In this document: piece by piece, positions 6,965-14,304 of the stretch
How positions within the stretch are numbered: the stretch's first letter is position 1
How the letters are laid out: every line of letters begins with the position of its first letter
Origin: Acidimicrobiaceae bacterium
GTDB taxonomy: Bacteria; Actinomycetota; Acidimicrobiia; Acidimicrobiales; RAAP-2
Assembly (NCBI GenBank): GCA_027306585.1
Contig: DAHUZJ010000097.1
Location: forward strand, 1 to 32,442
Length of the DNA stretch: 32,442 nucleotides
Reading direction: 5' to 3'
Translations under genes and position numbers: made by a program
Notes under the pieces: generated by a model
Database searches by the model: none
What the model was told of the DNA's origin: nothing
The model's input: the letters and a program-made list of their open reading frames with translations, nothing else

Positions 6965-8550
6965 GCCCGCGACCCGGTCTCGTCCTCGAGGTCGACCGCT
7001 CGACGCCGCCCACGCTGTTCTGGCACGGCGAGCGGTTCGTGCTCGAGCGCCTCCCCGAGGGCAGCCGCGTGGTCTACGCCCCCGAGCCGCTGGCCGCGCT
7101 GGAGGACCCGGTCGCCGCCGTCCGCCACGCCCTGCTGCACCCCGTGGGCGACAGCGAGCCCCTGCCGGCGCTGTTGCGGCCGGGGATGCGGCTCACCATC
7201 TGCTTCGACGACGTCTCGCTGCCGCTGCCGCCGATGGCCGCCCCCGACGTCCGGCAGCTCGTGATCGAGCAGGTGCTCGACCTGGCGGCCGCGGCGGGGG
7301 TGGACGACGTGGTGCTCGTCGCCGCGCTGGCCCTCCATCGCCGCATGACCGAGGCCGAGCTCCGCCACGCCCTCGGCGACCGGGTCTACGACGCCTTCGC
7401 CCCGCACGGATTGCTCACCCAGCACGACGCCGAGGACCCCGACAACCTCGTCCACCTGGGCACCACCGACCACGGCGAGGACGTCGAGATCAACAAGCGG
7501 GCGGCGACGAGCGACCTGCTGGTCTATGTCAACATCAACCTGGTGGCCATGGACGGCGGCCACAAGAGCGTGGCCACGGGCCTCGCCAGCTACCGCAGCC
7601 TCCGCCACCACCACAACCCCCAGACGATGCGCCACAGCCGGTCGTTCATGGACGCCCCGTCGTCGGAGCTGCACTCGGCCAACTGGCGCATGGGCCGGTT
7701 CATCGCCGACAGCGGCGTGAAGGTCTTCCAGATCGAGACCACGCTCAACAACGACGCGTTCCCGGAGCGCTTCGCCTTCCTGCAGAAGCGGGAGTGGGAG
7801 TGGTCGCTCCGTGACCGCGCCAGCTACCTGGCCGTCGCCGGGGCCCTGGAGCGCACCCCGGCCCGGCTCGCCCGCCAGGTGCTCCACTCGGTGCGGGCGC
7901 CGTACGGGCTCACCTCGGTGCAGGCGGGCGAGGTGGAGGCGGTCCACGCCGTCACCACGGCCAACGTGTGGCGCCAGCAGGGCGTCGAGGTCGACGGCCA
8001 GACCGACGTGCTCACGATGGGGCTCCCCTACATCTGCCCGTACAACGTGAGCTCGATCATGAACCCGATCCTCGTGGCGTGCCTCGGGCTCGGCTACTTC
8101 TTCAACATGTACCGGGGGCGGCCGCTCGTCCGGGAGGGCGGGGTCCTGATCCTGCACCACCCCACGCGGTGGGAGTTCCACCCCGGCCACCACCCCAGCT
8201 ACATCGACTTCTTCGAGGAGGTGCTGGCCCAGACGACCGACCCGGTCGAGATGTCGAAGACCTACGAGGAGGCGTTCGCCACCGACCCGTGGTACGTGCA
8301 CCTCTACCGGACGGGCCACGCCTACCACGGCGTCCACCCCTTCTACATGTGGTACTGGTGCGCGCACGCCTTGGCCCACCTCGGCCGCGTGATCGTGGTC
8401 GGCGGCGACCCGGCAGCGGTGCGCCGCCTGGGCTTCTCGCCGGCGAGCAGCCTCGACGACGCCCTCGAGCTCGCCCGCGACGTCGTCGGGCCGTCGCCGA
8501 CCCTCACCCACGTCCACACCCCCCCGATCCTCATGGCGGACGTCCGGTGA
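6961..8550 (+). CDS. LarA-family (DUF2088, nickel-dependent lactate racemase-like) protein
   Basis: The 529-residue product resembles the lactate racemase LarA superfamily, whose members use a nickel-pincer nucleotide cofactor to racemise or epimerise 2-hydroxyacids and sugar acids. Visible matches are the DD pair in CFDDVSLPLPP (D83, D84), an early histidine (ALHRRM, H126), QHDAEDPDN (H155), and the cofactor-lysine region MDGGHKSVATG (K202). A following His cluster includes HHHNPQTMRHS. It is about 100 residues longer than classical LarA, with a C-terminal extension rich in Trp, Tyr and His. No larB, larC or larE cofactor genes are in the window. The position between a dehydrogenase and an acyltransferase suggests a hydroxyacid, hydroxyacyl or polyol substrate. 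Family assignment is fairly firm, the reaction is unknown. Confidence 0.8.
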   Translation: MSPRPGLVLEVDRSTPPTLFWHGERFVLERLPEGSRVVYAPEPLAALEDPVAAVRHALLHPVGDSEPLPALLRPGMRLTICFDDVSLPLPPMAAPDVRQLVIEQVLDLAAAAGVDDVVLVAALALHRRMTEAELRHALGDRVYDAFAPHGLLTQHDAEDPDNLVHLGTTDHGEDVEINKRAATSDLLVYVNINLVAMDGGHKSVATGLASYRSLRHHHNPQTMRHSRSFMDAPSSELHSANWRMGRFIADSGVKVFQIETTLNNDAFPERFAFLQKREWEWSLRDRASYLAVAGALERTPARLARQVLHSVRAPYGLTSVQAGEVEAVHAVTTANVWRQQGVEVDGQTDVLTMGLPYICPYNVSSIMNPILVACLGLGYFFNMYRGRPLVREGGVLILHHPTRWEFHPGHHPSYIDFFEEVLAQTTDPVEMSKTYEEAFATDPWYVHLYRTGHAYHGVHPFYMWYWCAHALAHLGRVIVVGGDPAAVRRLGFSPASSLDDALELARDVVGPSPTLTHVHTPPILMADVR

Positions 8551-9530
8551 ACGGCCTCGCCGGTCTCGGCCGCGGCCGGCGGCCGTTCCCCTTGGGCGCC
8601 CCGACGTGGCCCGGCTCCGTCGAGCGCCCGGCACCCGAGCGGCGGGTCGGGCTCGACTACGACCACGAGTGGTCGCGCCGGTACCCAGTGCGCCTGGCCC
8701 GGGCGGTGGTGCTCGACAACGTCACCCGACCCGTCGCCCGGCTGGTCGCCCCCACGACGGTCCGTGGCGACGAGCACCTCCGGCACCTCGACCCCCCGGC
8801 CATCTTCGTGGCCAACCACGCCAGCCACCTCGACACCCCCCTCCTGCTCACCACGCTGCCAGTGCGCTTCCGGCACCGCACGGTGGTGGCTGCCGCCGCC
8901 GACTACTTCTTCGACCGGCAGTGGAAAGCGATGCTCTGGTCCTTCAGCCTGGCCGCGATCCCCATCGAGCGGAGCCGCATCAACCGGCGCTCGATCGACA
9001 CCGCCGCCGAGCTGCTCGACGACGGGTGGAACCTCGTGATCTTCCCCGAGGGCGGCCGCTCCCCCGACGGGTGGGCGCAGACCTTCCACCCGGCGAGCGC
9101 CGCCTACCTCGCCCGCCGCACCGGACGCCCCGTGGTGCCCGTCCACCTGCACGGCACGCGCCACGTGCTCCCCAAGGCGGGCGGCGGCGAGCACGGGGCC
9201 CGGCCGGCCGGTGGCTCGGGGACCGAGGCCCGGGGCCGCGGCGGCGTCCGCCGCTCGCCGGTCGCCGTGCTCTTCGGCAGCCCGCTCACCCCCGACGAGG
9301 GCGAGGACGCCCGCCGGTTCAACGCCAGGATCGAAGCGGCCGTGGCCGCGCTGGCCGACGAGGTCGCCACCGACTGGTGGACGGCGCGCCGCCGGGCGGC
9401 CGCCGGGACGAGCCCTTCCATCCACGGCCCCCAGGCGTCGCCCTGGCGTCGAGCATGGGCCCTGGAGCCGCCCCACGCCGGTACCCCGGCGCCCGAGCGC
9501 TGGCCGAGGGAGCGCTGGCCGAGGAACTGA
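8547..9530 (+). CDS. PlsC-type lysophospholipid/1-acylglycerol-3-phosphate acyltransferase
   Basis: The 327-residue product has the glycerolipid acyltransferase motifs: the catalytic NHASHLD (HX4D, H91 and D96), the FPEGGRS substrate-binding block (166-172), and PVVPVHLHG. It should transfer an acyl group to a lysophosphatidate-like or related hydroxyl acceptor at the membrane. GTG at 8547 overlaps the previous stop (GTGA), so it is translationally coupled as the last gene of the TetR-controlled operon. A second acyltransferase (fused to a HAD domain) lies in the window at 12574-14010 and is the better candidate for housekeeping phosphatidate synthesis. This one may therefore be specialised for the operon product. 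Confidence 0.88.
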   Translation: MNGLAGLGRGRRPFPLGAPTWPGSVERPAPERRVGLDYDHEWSRRYPVRLARAVVLDNVTRPVARLVAPTTVRGDEHLRHLDPPAIFVANHASHLDTPLLLTTLPVRFRHRTVVAAAADYFFDRQWKAMLWSFSLAAIPIERSRINRRSIDTAAELLDDGWNLVIFPEGGRSPDGWAQTFHPASAAYLARRTGRPVVPVHLHGTRHVLPKAGGGEHGARPAGGSGTEARGRGGVRRSPVAVLFGSPLTPDEGEDARRFNARIEAAVAALADEVATDWWTARRRAAAGTSPSIHGPQASPWRRAWALEPPHAGTPAPERWPRERWPRN

Positions 9531-9563
9531 GGGCCTGCACACCGCAGCGCCACCACGATCGCC

Positions 9564-9569
9564 TATACA
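9564..9569 (+). promoter_or_regulatory. Putative -10 element (TATACA) of the glycosyltransferase gene
   Basis: TATACA ends 7 bases before the GTG at 9577, and no Shine-Dalgarno sequence is seen. This is the same geometry as at several other starts here and supports leaderless transcription from the GTG. It also marks the glycosyltransferase as separate from the operon upstream. Confidence 0.5.
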
Positions 9570-9576
9570 TCGACCC

Positions 9577-10464
9577 GTGGAACCGCCGACCACCGAGCCG
9601 CCGCCGGAGGTGGTGACCGACGTCGTGACCGACCGCGGCCCGGCCGGTGAGTCCCTGTGGGACCGACGGCCCGACCTCGACCTCACGGTCGTCGTGCCGT
9701 ACTTCAATCCCGGGACCCGCGTCCGCCAGACGATCGAGGAGCTGGTCGAGACGCTCGCCACCACCGGGGCCACCTTCGAGGTGATCGCCGTCTCGGACGG
9801 GTCGACGGACGGCAGCGAGGACAGCCTGGCCGGCCTGCCGCCCGGCGTGGTCCGCAGCGTGCGGCTGGAGGAGAACCGGGGGAAGGGCGAGGCGCTTCGG
9901 ACCGGGTTCGTCCGGGGACGCGGCCGGTTCCTCGGCTTCATCGACGCCGACGGCGACCTGCCCCCGGACCAGATCGCCGCCATGGCCGCCCTGGCGTCCG
10001 GCGCCGGCGACCCTGCCGGCCCCCCCGACGTCGTCCTCGGCTCGAAACGCCACCCCCGGTCGGAGGTCGTCTACCCGCCGTTGCGGCGGATGTACTCGTG
10101 GCTGTGGCAGCAGCTCGTGTTCGTGCTCTTCGACCTCCGGGTCCGCGACACGCAGACCGGGCTCAAGCTGGCCCGGCGCGAGGTCCTTGCCGCCGCCCTG
10201 CCCCGGATGGTCGAGAAGCGGTTCGCCTTCGACCTCGAGCTCCTCGTGGTCGCCCGGCGCCTCGGCTACCGGCGCTTCGTCGAGGTGCCCGTGCGCATCC
10301 GGGAGCGGTTCGGGAGCACGGTGTCGGTGCGGGCGGCCGCCGGGATGCTGCTCGACCTCCTGGCGATCTACTACCGCCTGCACGTCCTGCGGTACTACGA
10401 CCGCTCCCCCGACGGGGGCTCGCTGGCCGCGCCCCCCGGCACGCGGCCGTCCCCGACTACCTGA
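9577..10464 (+). CDS. Family 2 glycosyltransferase, dolichyl/polyprenyl-phosphate sugar synthase type
   Basis: The 295-residue product has the GT-A fold signature: VVVPYFNPG at the N-terminal strand, VSDGSTDGS, the ENRGKGEALRTGF block, and the metal-binding DADGD motif. Further on, the DTQTGLKL and RFAFDLELL segments are typical of polyprenyl-phosphate mannosyl- or glucosyltransferases. These use a nucleotide sugar to glycosylate a polyprenyl phosphate at the inner membrane face. No clear C-terminal membrane segments are present, so it is the soluble or peripheral form. GTG at 9577 is chosen because of the TATACA element 7 bases upstream. The 3' end overlaps the convergent gatD by 70 bp. Confidence 0.87.
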   Translation: MEPPTTEPPPEVVTDVVTDRGPAGESLWDRRPDLDLTVVVPYFNPGTRVRQTIEELVETLATTGATFEVIAVSDGSTDGSEDSLAGLPPGVVRSVRLEENRGKGEALRTGFVRGRGRFLGFIDADGDLPPDQIAAMAALASGAGDPAGPPDVVLGSKRHPRSEVVYPPLRRMYSWLWQQLVFVLFDLRVRDTQTGLKLARREVLAAALPRMVEKRFAFDLELLVVARRLGYRRFVEVPVRIRERFGSTVSVRAAAGMLLDLLAIYYRLHVLRYYDRSPDGGSLAAPPGTRPSPTT

Positions 10465-11261
10465 GCCGCCGGCCCGCGGCGGCCCACGCCCCACGGGCGC
10501 CCGCCGCGCCAGCCGGCGGCCACGCGTCGCACGGTCCTGAGCGCCGGCGACCCCGCCGGGCCACGCGCTGCCGCCAGGCGTTCGGCCCGAAGGGCTTCCT
10601 CCTCGGCGTCGTCGATGGGCGCCAGGTCGGTGCCGGTGGCCCACCCGAGCAGGAGGTCGGCGAGGGCGGGGTTGCGGGCCAAGACCGGGCCGTGAAGGTA
10701 CGTGCCGACGATCCGCTCGCCGATCGCCCCCTCGGTCCAGTCGCCCCCGCCGTTGCCCACCCCGCGCACGACGCGCCCGAGTGGGCGCGCCGCCGGGCCG
10801 AGGGTGGTGACGCCCCCGTGGTTCTCGAACCCGGTGAGCTCGGGCACCCCGGCGACGGCGGGCGCCGCGACCAGCTCGCCGACGGCCCGGCGGCCGGTGC
10901 CCTTCGCCGTCGTGACGTCGAGCAGGCCGAGACCCTCGTGGGCCCGGCCGTCGGCTCCGGGGAACGACCGCCCGACGATCTGGAACCCGGCGCACACCGC
11001 GAGGACCGCCGCCCCGGCGCCGTAGGCCCGGGCCAGGGCGCCGTCCGCCGCCAGGGTCGCTGCCGCCCGCACCTGGGGTCCGTCCTCCCCGCCGCCGAGG
11101 CAGTAGACGTCGGCCGTCGGGAGCGGCGTCCCGGACGGCACCTCGACGAGCTCGGCGTCCAGGCCCCGCCACTGCGCCCGGCGGGCGAGGACGACGCCGT
11201 TGCCCCCGTCCCCGTACGTGCCGAGGAGGTCCGGCAGCACGACGGCGACGACGAGGCTCAC
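10395..11261 (-). CDS. gatD: GatD, glutamine amidotransferase subunit of lipid II isoglutaminyl synthase
   Basis: The 288-residue product is a class I (cobyric-acid-synthase-like) glutaminase. The nucleophile is C90 in LAVCAGFQIVG and the catalytic histidine is H190 in GTYLHGPVL. It starts VVAVVLPDLLGTYGDGGN, as GatD proteins do. It supplies ammonia to MurT, and the complex amidates the alpha-carboxyl of D-glutamate in the lipid II stem peptide, a step needed for efficient crosslinking. GTG at 11261 overlaps the murT stop (GTGA), so the partners are translationally coupled. The C-terminal tail (about 235-288) is longer than in the roughly 243-residue staphylococcal protein, is basic and low in complexity, and is read through the 3' end of the convergent glycosyltransferase. 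Confidence 0.93.
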   Translation of the reverse strand: MSLVVAVVLPDLLGTYGDGGNGVVLARRAQWRGLDAELVEVPSGTPLPTADVYCLGGGEDGPQVRAAATLAADGALARAYGAGAAVLAVCAGFQIVGRSFPGADGRAHEGLGLLDVTTAKGTGRRAVGELVAAPAVAGVPELTGFENHGGVTTLGPAARPLGRVVRGVGNGGGDWTEGAIGERIVGTYLHGPVLARNPALADLLLGWATGTDLAPIDDAEEEALRAERLAAARGPAGSPALRTVRRVAAGWRGGRPWGVGRRGPAAQVVGDGRVPGGAASEPPSGERS

Positions 11262-12577
11262 GAGCCCGCCAAGAGGTCGTGGAAGGCGGTGTAGTTGCCG
11301 ATGAAGTCGACCCTCACGCCGGCGCCCGCCCCGTCCGCCCCCGCCGGACCGGCCGGACCGGCCGGACCGGCCGCGGCCAGCTCGGACGCCATCCGCACGG
11401 CGCGGGCGGGGTCCTCCACGGTGCGGTGCGGGACCTCGGCGTAGCGCAGCCGCACCGCCAGGTCCCGGCACCGCTCGCCGGTGGCCACCACCGGGCGTCC
11501 CCGCAGCCGCTCGAAGGCCACGTCCCACAGCCAGGAGGGGTCCTTGCCGTCGGCCACCCGGGCGTTGATCCCGACCACCACCGGCCCCTCGCCGGGGCAG
11601 ACGAGGTCGAGGAGCTCGGCCCACCCGGCGGGGTTCTTGGCCAGCATGAGGCGGGTCGGGACCCCGTGGACGTCTCGTACGGCGAAGCGCCCCGCCACCT
11701 CGTCGACCCGGGCCATGAGGGCGAGGGCGCGCCCGGCCGGCACGCCGAGCACCTCGGCGGCGGCGGCGGCGACCACCGCGTTGGCCTCGTTGAAGCGTCC
11801 GGGGATCCCGAGCACCACCGGCACCCGGCGCCCGTCGGCGAAGACCGCCGTCGTGCCCGCGCCGTCGTCGGCGTCGTGGGCCATCCAGACGTCGAGGGCC
11901 GGGCGGGCGAACCCGCAGGTGCACGCCCACCCCCGGGCGCCGGCGAAATCGATCCGGCCCTCGCAGGCCGGGCACCCGGCTGCGTCCATGCGCCAGCCGA
12001 GCCCGGCCCCGACCCACACCACCCGCGCCGCCGCACTCGCGCCCCACACGACGAGCGGGTCGTCGGCGTTGGCCACGACCGTGGTGGCGGGGGCGGCGCC
12101 GAGCGCTTGCCGCCAGCGGCCGGCCACCATCCGCACCTCGTTGGTCCGGTCGAGCTGGTCACGCGAAAGGTTCAGGAGCGCCACCACGGCCGGGTGGAGC
12201 TCGGCAACGAGCGCCGGGACGTAGCCCTCGTCCGCCTCGAGCACGGCCGCCGCACCCGGCAGGCCGCCAGCCAGGGCGGCGACGTGGCCCTGGGGCATGT
12301 TCGAGCCGGTGGCGTTCGTGACCACCGGGCGGCCGCCCTCGGCCACCGCCACGACGAGGAGCCGGGTGGTGGTCGTCTTGCCGTTGGTGCCCGACACGAG
12401 CGCCACGTCCCGCCCGGCCGCGAGGCGCTCGAGCAGGTGCGGCTCGACGGCCAGCCCGACCCAGCCGCCGAGGACGGTGCCACTGCCCGCACCCACCCGG
12501 CGAGACGCGGCGTTGACGGCGCGCGTCGCGGCGACCGCCGCCCGCGCCCGGGGCGGCAGGGCGCCGGCCGGCCTCAC
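11258..12577 (-). CDS. murT: MurT, ATP-dependent subunit of lipid II isoglutaminyl synthase
   Basis: The 439-residue product is a Mur-ligase relative with P-loop SGTNGKTTTT (62-71), NLSRDQLDR and the central ligase fold. A Cys4 zinc ribbon is inserted (C202, C205, C219, C221), which is a hallmark of MurT. The C-terminal DUF1727-type domain includes GINARVADGKDPSW and ends VDFIGNYTAFHDLL. It activates the D-Glu carboxyl of lipid II for amidation with ammonia from GatD. GTG at 12577 overlaps the stop of the upstream HAD-PlsC gene, so three genes are coupled. Near the C-terminus a 9-bp repeat adds a Gly-Pro-Ala stretch before the last conserved segment. Confidence 0.94.
   Translation of the reverse strand: MRPAGALPPRARAAVAATRAVNAASRRVGAGSGTVLGGWVGLAVEPHLLERLAAGRDVALVSGTNGKTTTTRLLVVAVAEGGRPVVTNATGSNMPQGHVAALAGGLPGAAAVLEADEGYVPALVAELHPAVVALLNLSRDQLDRTNEVRMVAGRWRQALGAAPATTVVANADDPLVVWGASAAARVVWVGAGLGWRMDAAGCPACEGRIDFAGARGWACTCGFARPALDVWMAHDADDGAGTTAVFADGRRVPVVLGIPGRFNEANAVVAAAAAEVLGVPAGRALALMARVDEVAGRFAVRDVHGVPTRLMLAKNPAGWAELLDLVCPGEGPVVVGINARVADGKDPSWLWDVAFERLRGRPVVATGERCRDLAVRLRYAEVPHRTVEDPARAVRMASELAAAGPAGPAGPAGADGAGAGVRVDFIGNYTAFHDLLAGS
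11346..11372 (-). repeat. Three tandem copies of a 9-bp unit in murT
   Basis: GGACCGGCC is repeated three times exactly (plus-strand reading). It encodes a Gly-Pro-Ala run in a linker near the MurT C-terminus and probably varies in copy number between strains. Confidence 0.85.
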
Positions 12578-14010
12578 CCGCCCATCCCCGGTCCTGATGC
12601 CGGCCAGCCCTGGCCGTCCGCGCCGCCTGGGGTCCCCTTGGTGCCCGGGGGGTAGGTCCGGGCCAGCTCCTCGTCCGTCGGTGCGTGGCGCCGTCGCGCC
12701 TCCTCGGGCAGCAGGGCGGCCACGGCCGCCATGAGCACGGCGGTGTCGGTGTGCGGGTCGGCCCTCGACAGCGGGACCGGCGGACCGACCCGGACGACGA
12801 CCTTGGGCGGCCGGACGACCCGCGTCACGTCGGGCACGCGGGCCGAGCGGGGCCACACGGCCTCGGTGCCCCACAGCCCGACGGGCACCACGGGCACGCC
12901 GGTGGCGGCGGCCAGCCGTGCGGTCCCGGACTTGCCGTGGAGCACCGGGTCGAAGAAGGCCTCGCCCCGGGGGATCGTGCCTTGCGGCAGCACGATCACC
13001 ACCTCCCCGGCCCGCAGAGCCGCCTCGGCCTCGTCCAGCGGCCGGGTCGACCCGCTGCCGCGCTCGACCGGGATCCCCCCGAGCGCCCGGGCCACCCAGC
13101 CGAGGAGCGGCACGTCGAAGAGCTCCCGCTTGCCGAGGAAGCGCACCGGGCGGCCGAGCCGGGCTGCGAGGACGGCCAGCGCCGCCACGTCGAAGTAGCT
13201 GCGATGGTTCGCCGCCAGGAGCACCGGGCCGTGCCGCGGGACGTGCTCGACGCCGGTGACCTCGAACCGGGCGTACGGGAAGGTCTCGGGGCGGACGAAC
13301 GGCCGCAGCAGGTGATAGGGCTCGAGGCCGGCCACCGACGGCACGCCGGGCGGCCGGTCCCAGTGCTCGACCGGCCATCGGCGGACGGCCGCGACGACCG
13401 CCAGGCTCGGATCGGGGTTGACGGCGTGGGGGAAGCCCACGGCGGCCAGCAGGGGGACGTCGAAGACACTGTCGGAGCACGCGTGGCACGCCCCGAGGTC
13501 GATCCGCTCCTCGTCGGCCCACCGGCGCGCCGCAGCCAGCTTCCCGATCCCCCACACGAAGCCGCCGTCCAGCCGTCCCGTGTACCGTCCGTCCACCACC
13601 TCGTACCGCGTGGCGAGCACGTCGTCGAACCCGGCGGCGTCGGCGAAGGGGGCGATCATGTCGAGCGGCGTCGTCGTGGCGAGCACGAGGCGCAAGCCCT
13701 GGCCCCGGAAGCGAACGAGCAGGCCCGGGGCGAACGGCGCCATGCGCGCCAGCAGGCCGGGGACGGCGCGGGTCCCCGCCCGGCGGACGGCGGCCCGTGT
13801 CCACCCCTTGGCGGCCAGCGCCGCAGCGCGGGCGAGGGCCATGGCCGGGAGCGTCTCCCCCACCGCGTCGTAGAGGGCGTAGAGGTAGCGGTCACCCGGG
13901 AGCGACCGCCCACCGGGGAGGAGGCCCTCGGCCATCAGGGCCTCATTGAGGGCCGGTCCGCTGGCCCGCCGCAGCAGCGTCCGGTCCAGGTCGACGAACA
14001 CGGCGGCCAC
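12574..14010 (-). CDS. plsC: HAD-IB phosphatase / PlsC acyltransferase fusion
   Basis: The 478-residue product has an intact HAD-IB domain (motif I VDLDRT with D7 and D9, K157 in GIGK, and SDSVFD at 179-184). A PlsC domain follows with NHRSYFD (268-274), FLGKRELF, the VLPQGTIPRG block and VPVVPVGLWG. The same architecture occurs in mycobacterial PlsC proteins annotated as 1-acylglycerol-3-phosphate acyltransferases. It probably makes phosphatidate, with a possible phosphatase activity. GTG at 14010 is chosen because the hexamer TAGCCT lies 7 bases upstream and the conserved domain begins at once. It heads a coupled operon with murT and gatD, linking membrane lipid and cell wall synthesis. Confidence 0.9.
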   Translation of the reverse strand: MAAVFVDLDRTLLRRASGPALNEALMAEGLLPGGRSLPGDRYLYALYDAVGETLPAMALARAAALAAKGWTRAAVRRAGTRAVPGLLARMAPFAPGLLVRFRGQGLRLVLATTTPLDMIAPFADAAGFDDVLATRYEVVDGRYTGRLDGGFVWGIGKLAAARRWADEERIDLGACHACSDSVFDVPLLAAVGFPHAVNPDPSLAVVAAVRRWPVEHWDRPPGVPSVAGLEPYHLLRPFVRPETFPYARFEVTGVEHVPRHGPVLLAANHRSYFDVAALAVLAARLGRPVRFLGKRELFDVPLLGWVARALGGIPVERGSGSTRPLDEAEAALRAGEVVIVLPQGTIPRGEAFFDPVLHGKSGTARLAAATGVPVVPVGLWGTEAVWPRSARVPDVTRVVRPPKVVVRVGPPVPLSRADPHTDTAVLMAAVAALLPEEARRRHAPTDEELARTYPPGTKGTPGGADGQGWPASGPGMGG

Positions 14011-14017
14011 GGCGCCG

Positions 14018-14023
14018 AGGCTA
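14018..14023 (-). promoter_or_regulatory. Putative -10 element (TAGCCT) of the HAD-PlsC/murT/gatD operon
   Basis: On the minus strand TAGCCT ends 7 bases before the GTG at 14010, the same spacing as at the other presumed leaderless genes. No ribosome binding site is visible. Confidence 0.5.
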
Positions 14024-14106
14024 CCTGGCGTCTGGCCCGCCGGCGGCGGCTGCCCGGTCCGGCAGGGCCGCCGGCCCACGCCGTTCGCGACCGGGCCGTT
14101 GACGCG

Positions 14107-14143
14107 GCGAAGGGATCGCCGGGGGGGGTGGCGATCCCTTCGC
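14107..14143. repeat. Perfect 14-bp inverted repeat with a G8 loop
   Basis: The left arm GCGAAGGGATCGCC (14107-14120) and the right arm GGCGATCCCTTCGC (14130-14143) are exact reverse complements. The loop is eight G and one T. A second G7 run follows at 14164-14170. The element lies between two divergent genes, away from either presumed promoter, and has no T tract, so it does not look like an ordinary terminator. It may be a protein binding site or a DNA structural element. Confidence 0.8.
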
Positions 14144-14199
14144 ACGGACCTTCAGAGAACGGAGGGGGGGTTCCGGTGTCCCTGCGGTCTGGAGCCATC

Positions 14200-14273
14200 T
14201 TGCCGGAGGTCGGCAAATCTGTCAAGCAGCTTTATGAGATACTTACAATCTCTTATTACGATGGCAATGATAA
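14200..14273 (+). promoter_or_regulatory. AT-rich promoter/operator region of the LysR gene
   Basis: This stretch is far more AT-rich than its surroundings and holds three dyads. They are TTGCCG-N5-CGGCAA (14200-14216), GAGAT-N7-ATCTC (14236-14252) and TTAT-N13-ATAA (14253-14273). LysR-type regulators usually bind dyads of this general kind upstream of their own gene, so autoregulation is likely. Several -10-like hexamers occur and I cannot choose one. The coding sequence starts 32 bases further on. Confidence 0.5.
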
Positions 14274-14304
14274 CCTTCGCGAGCACGTCGGGGGAAAGGC
14301 GCCC

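Noticed and set aside
6814..8634. Minus-strand 606-residue open frame opposite the LarA-like gene
   Set aside because: The product looks like an antisense shadow (His/Val/Asp/Gly repeats), and the plus-strand frame has clear family motifs.
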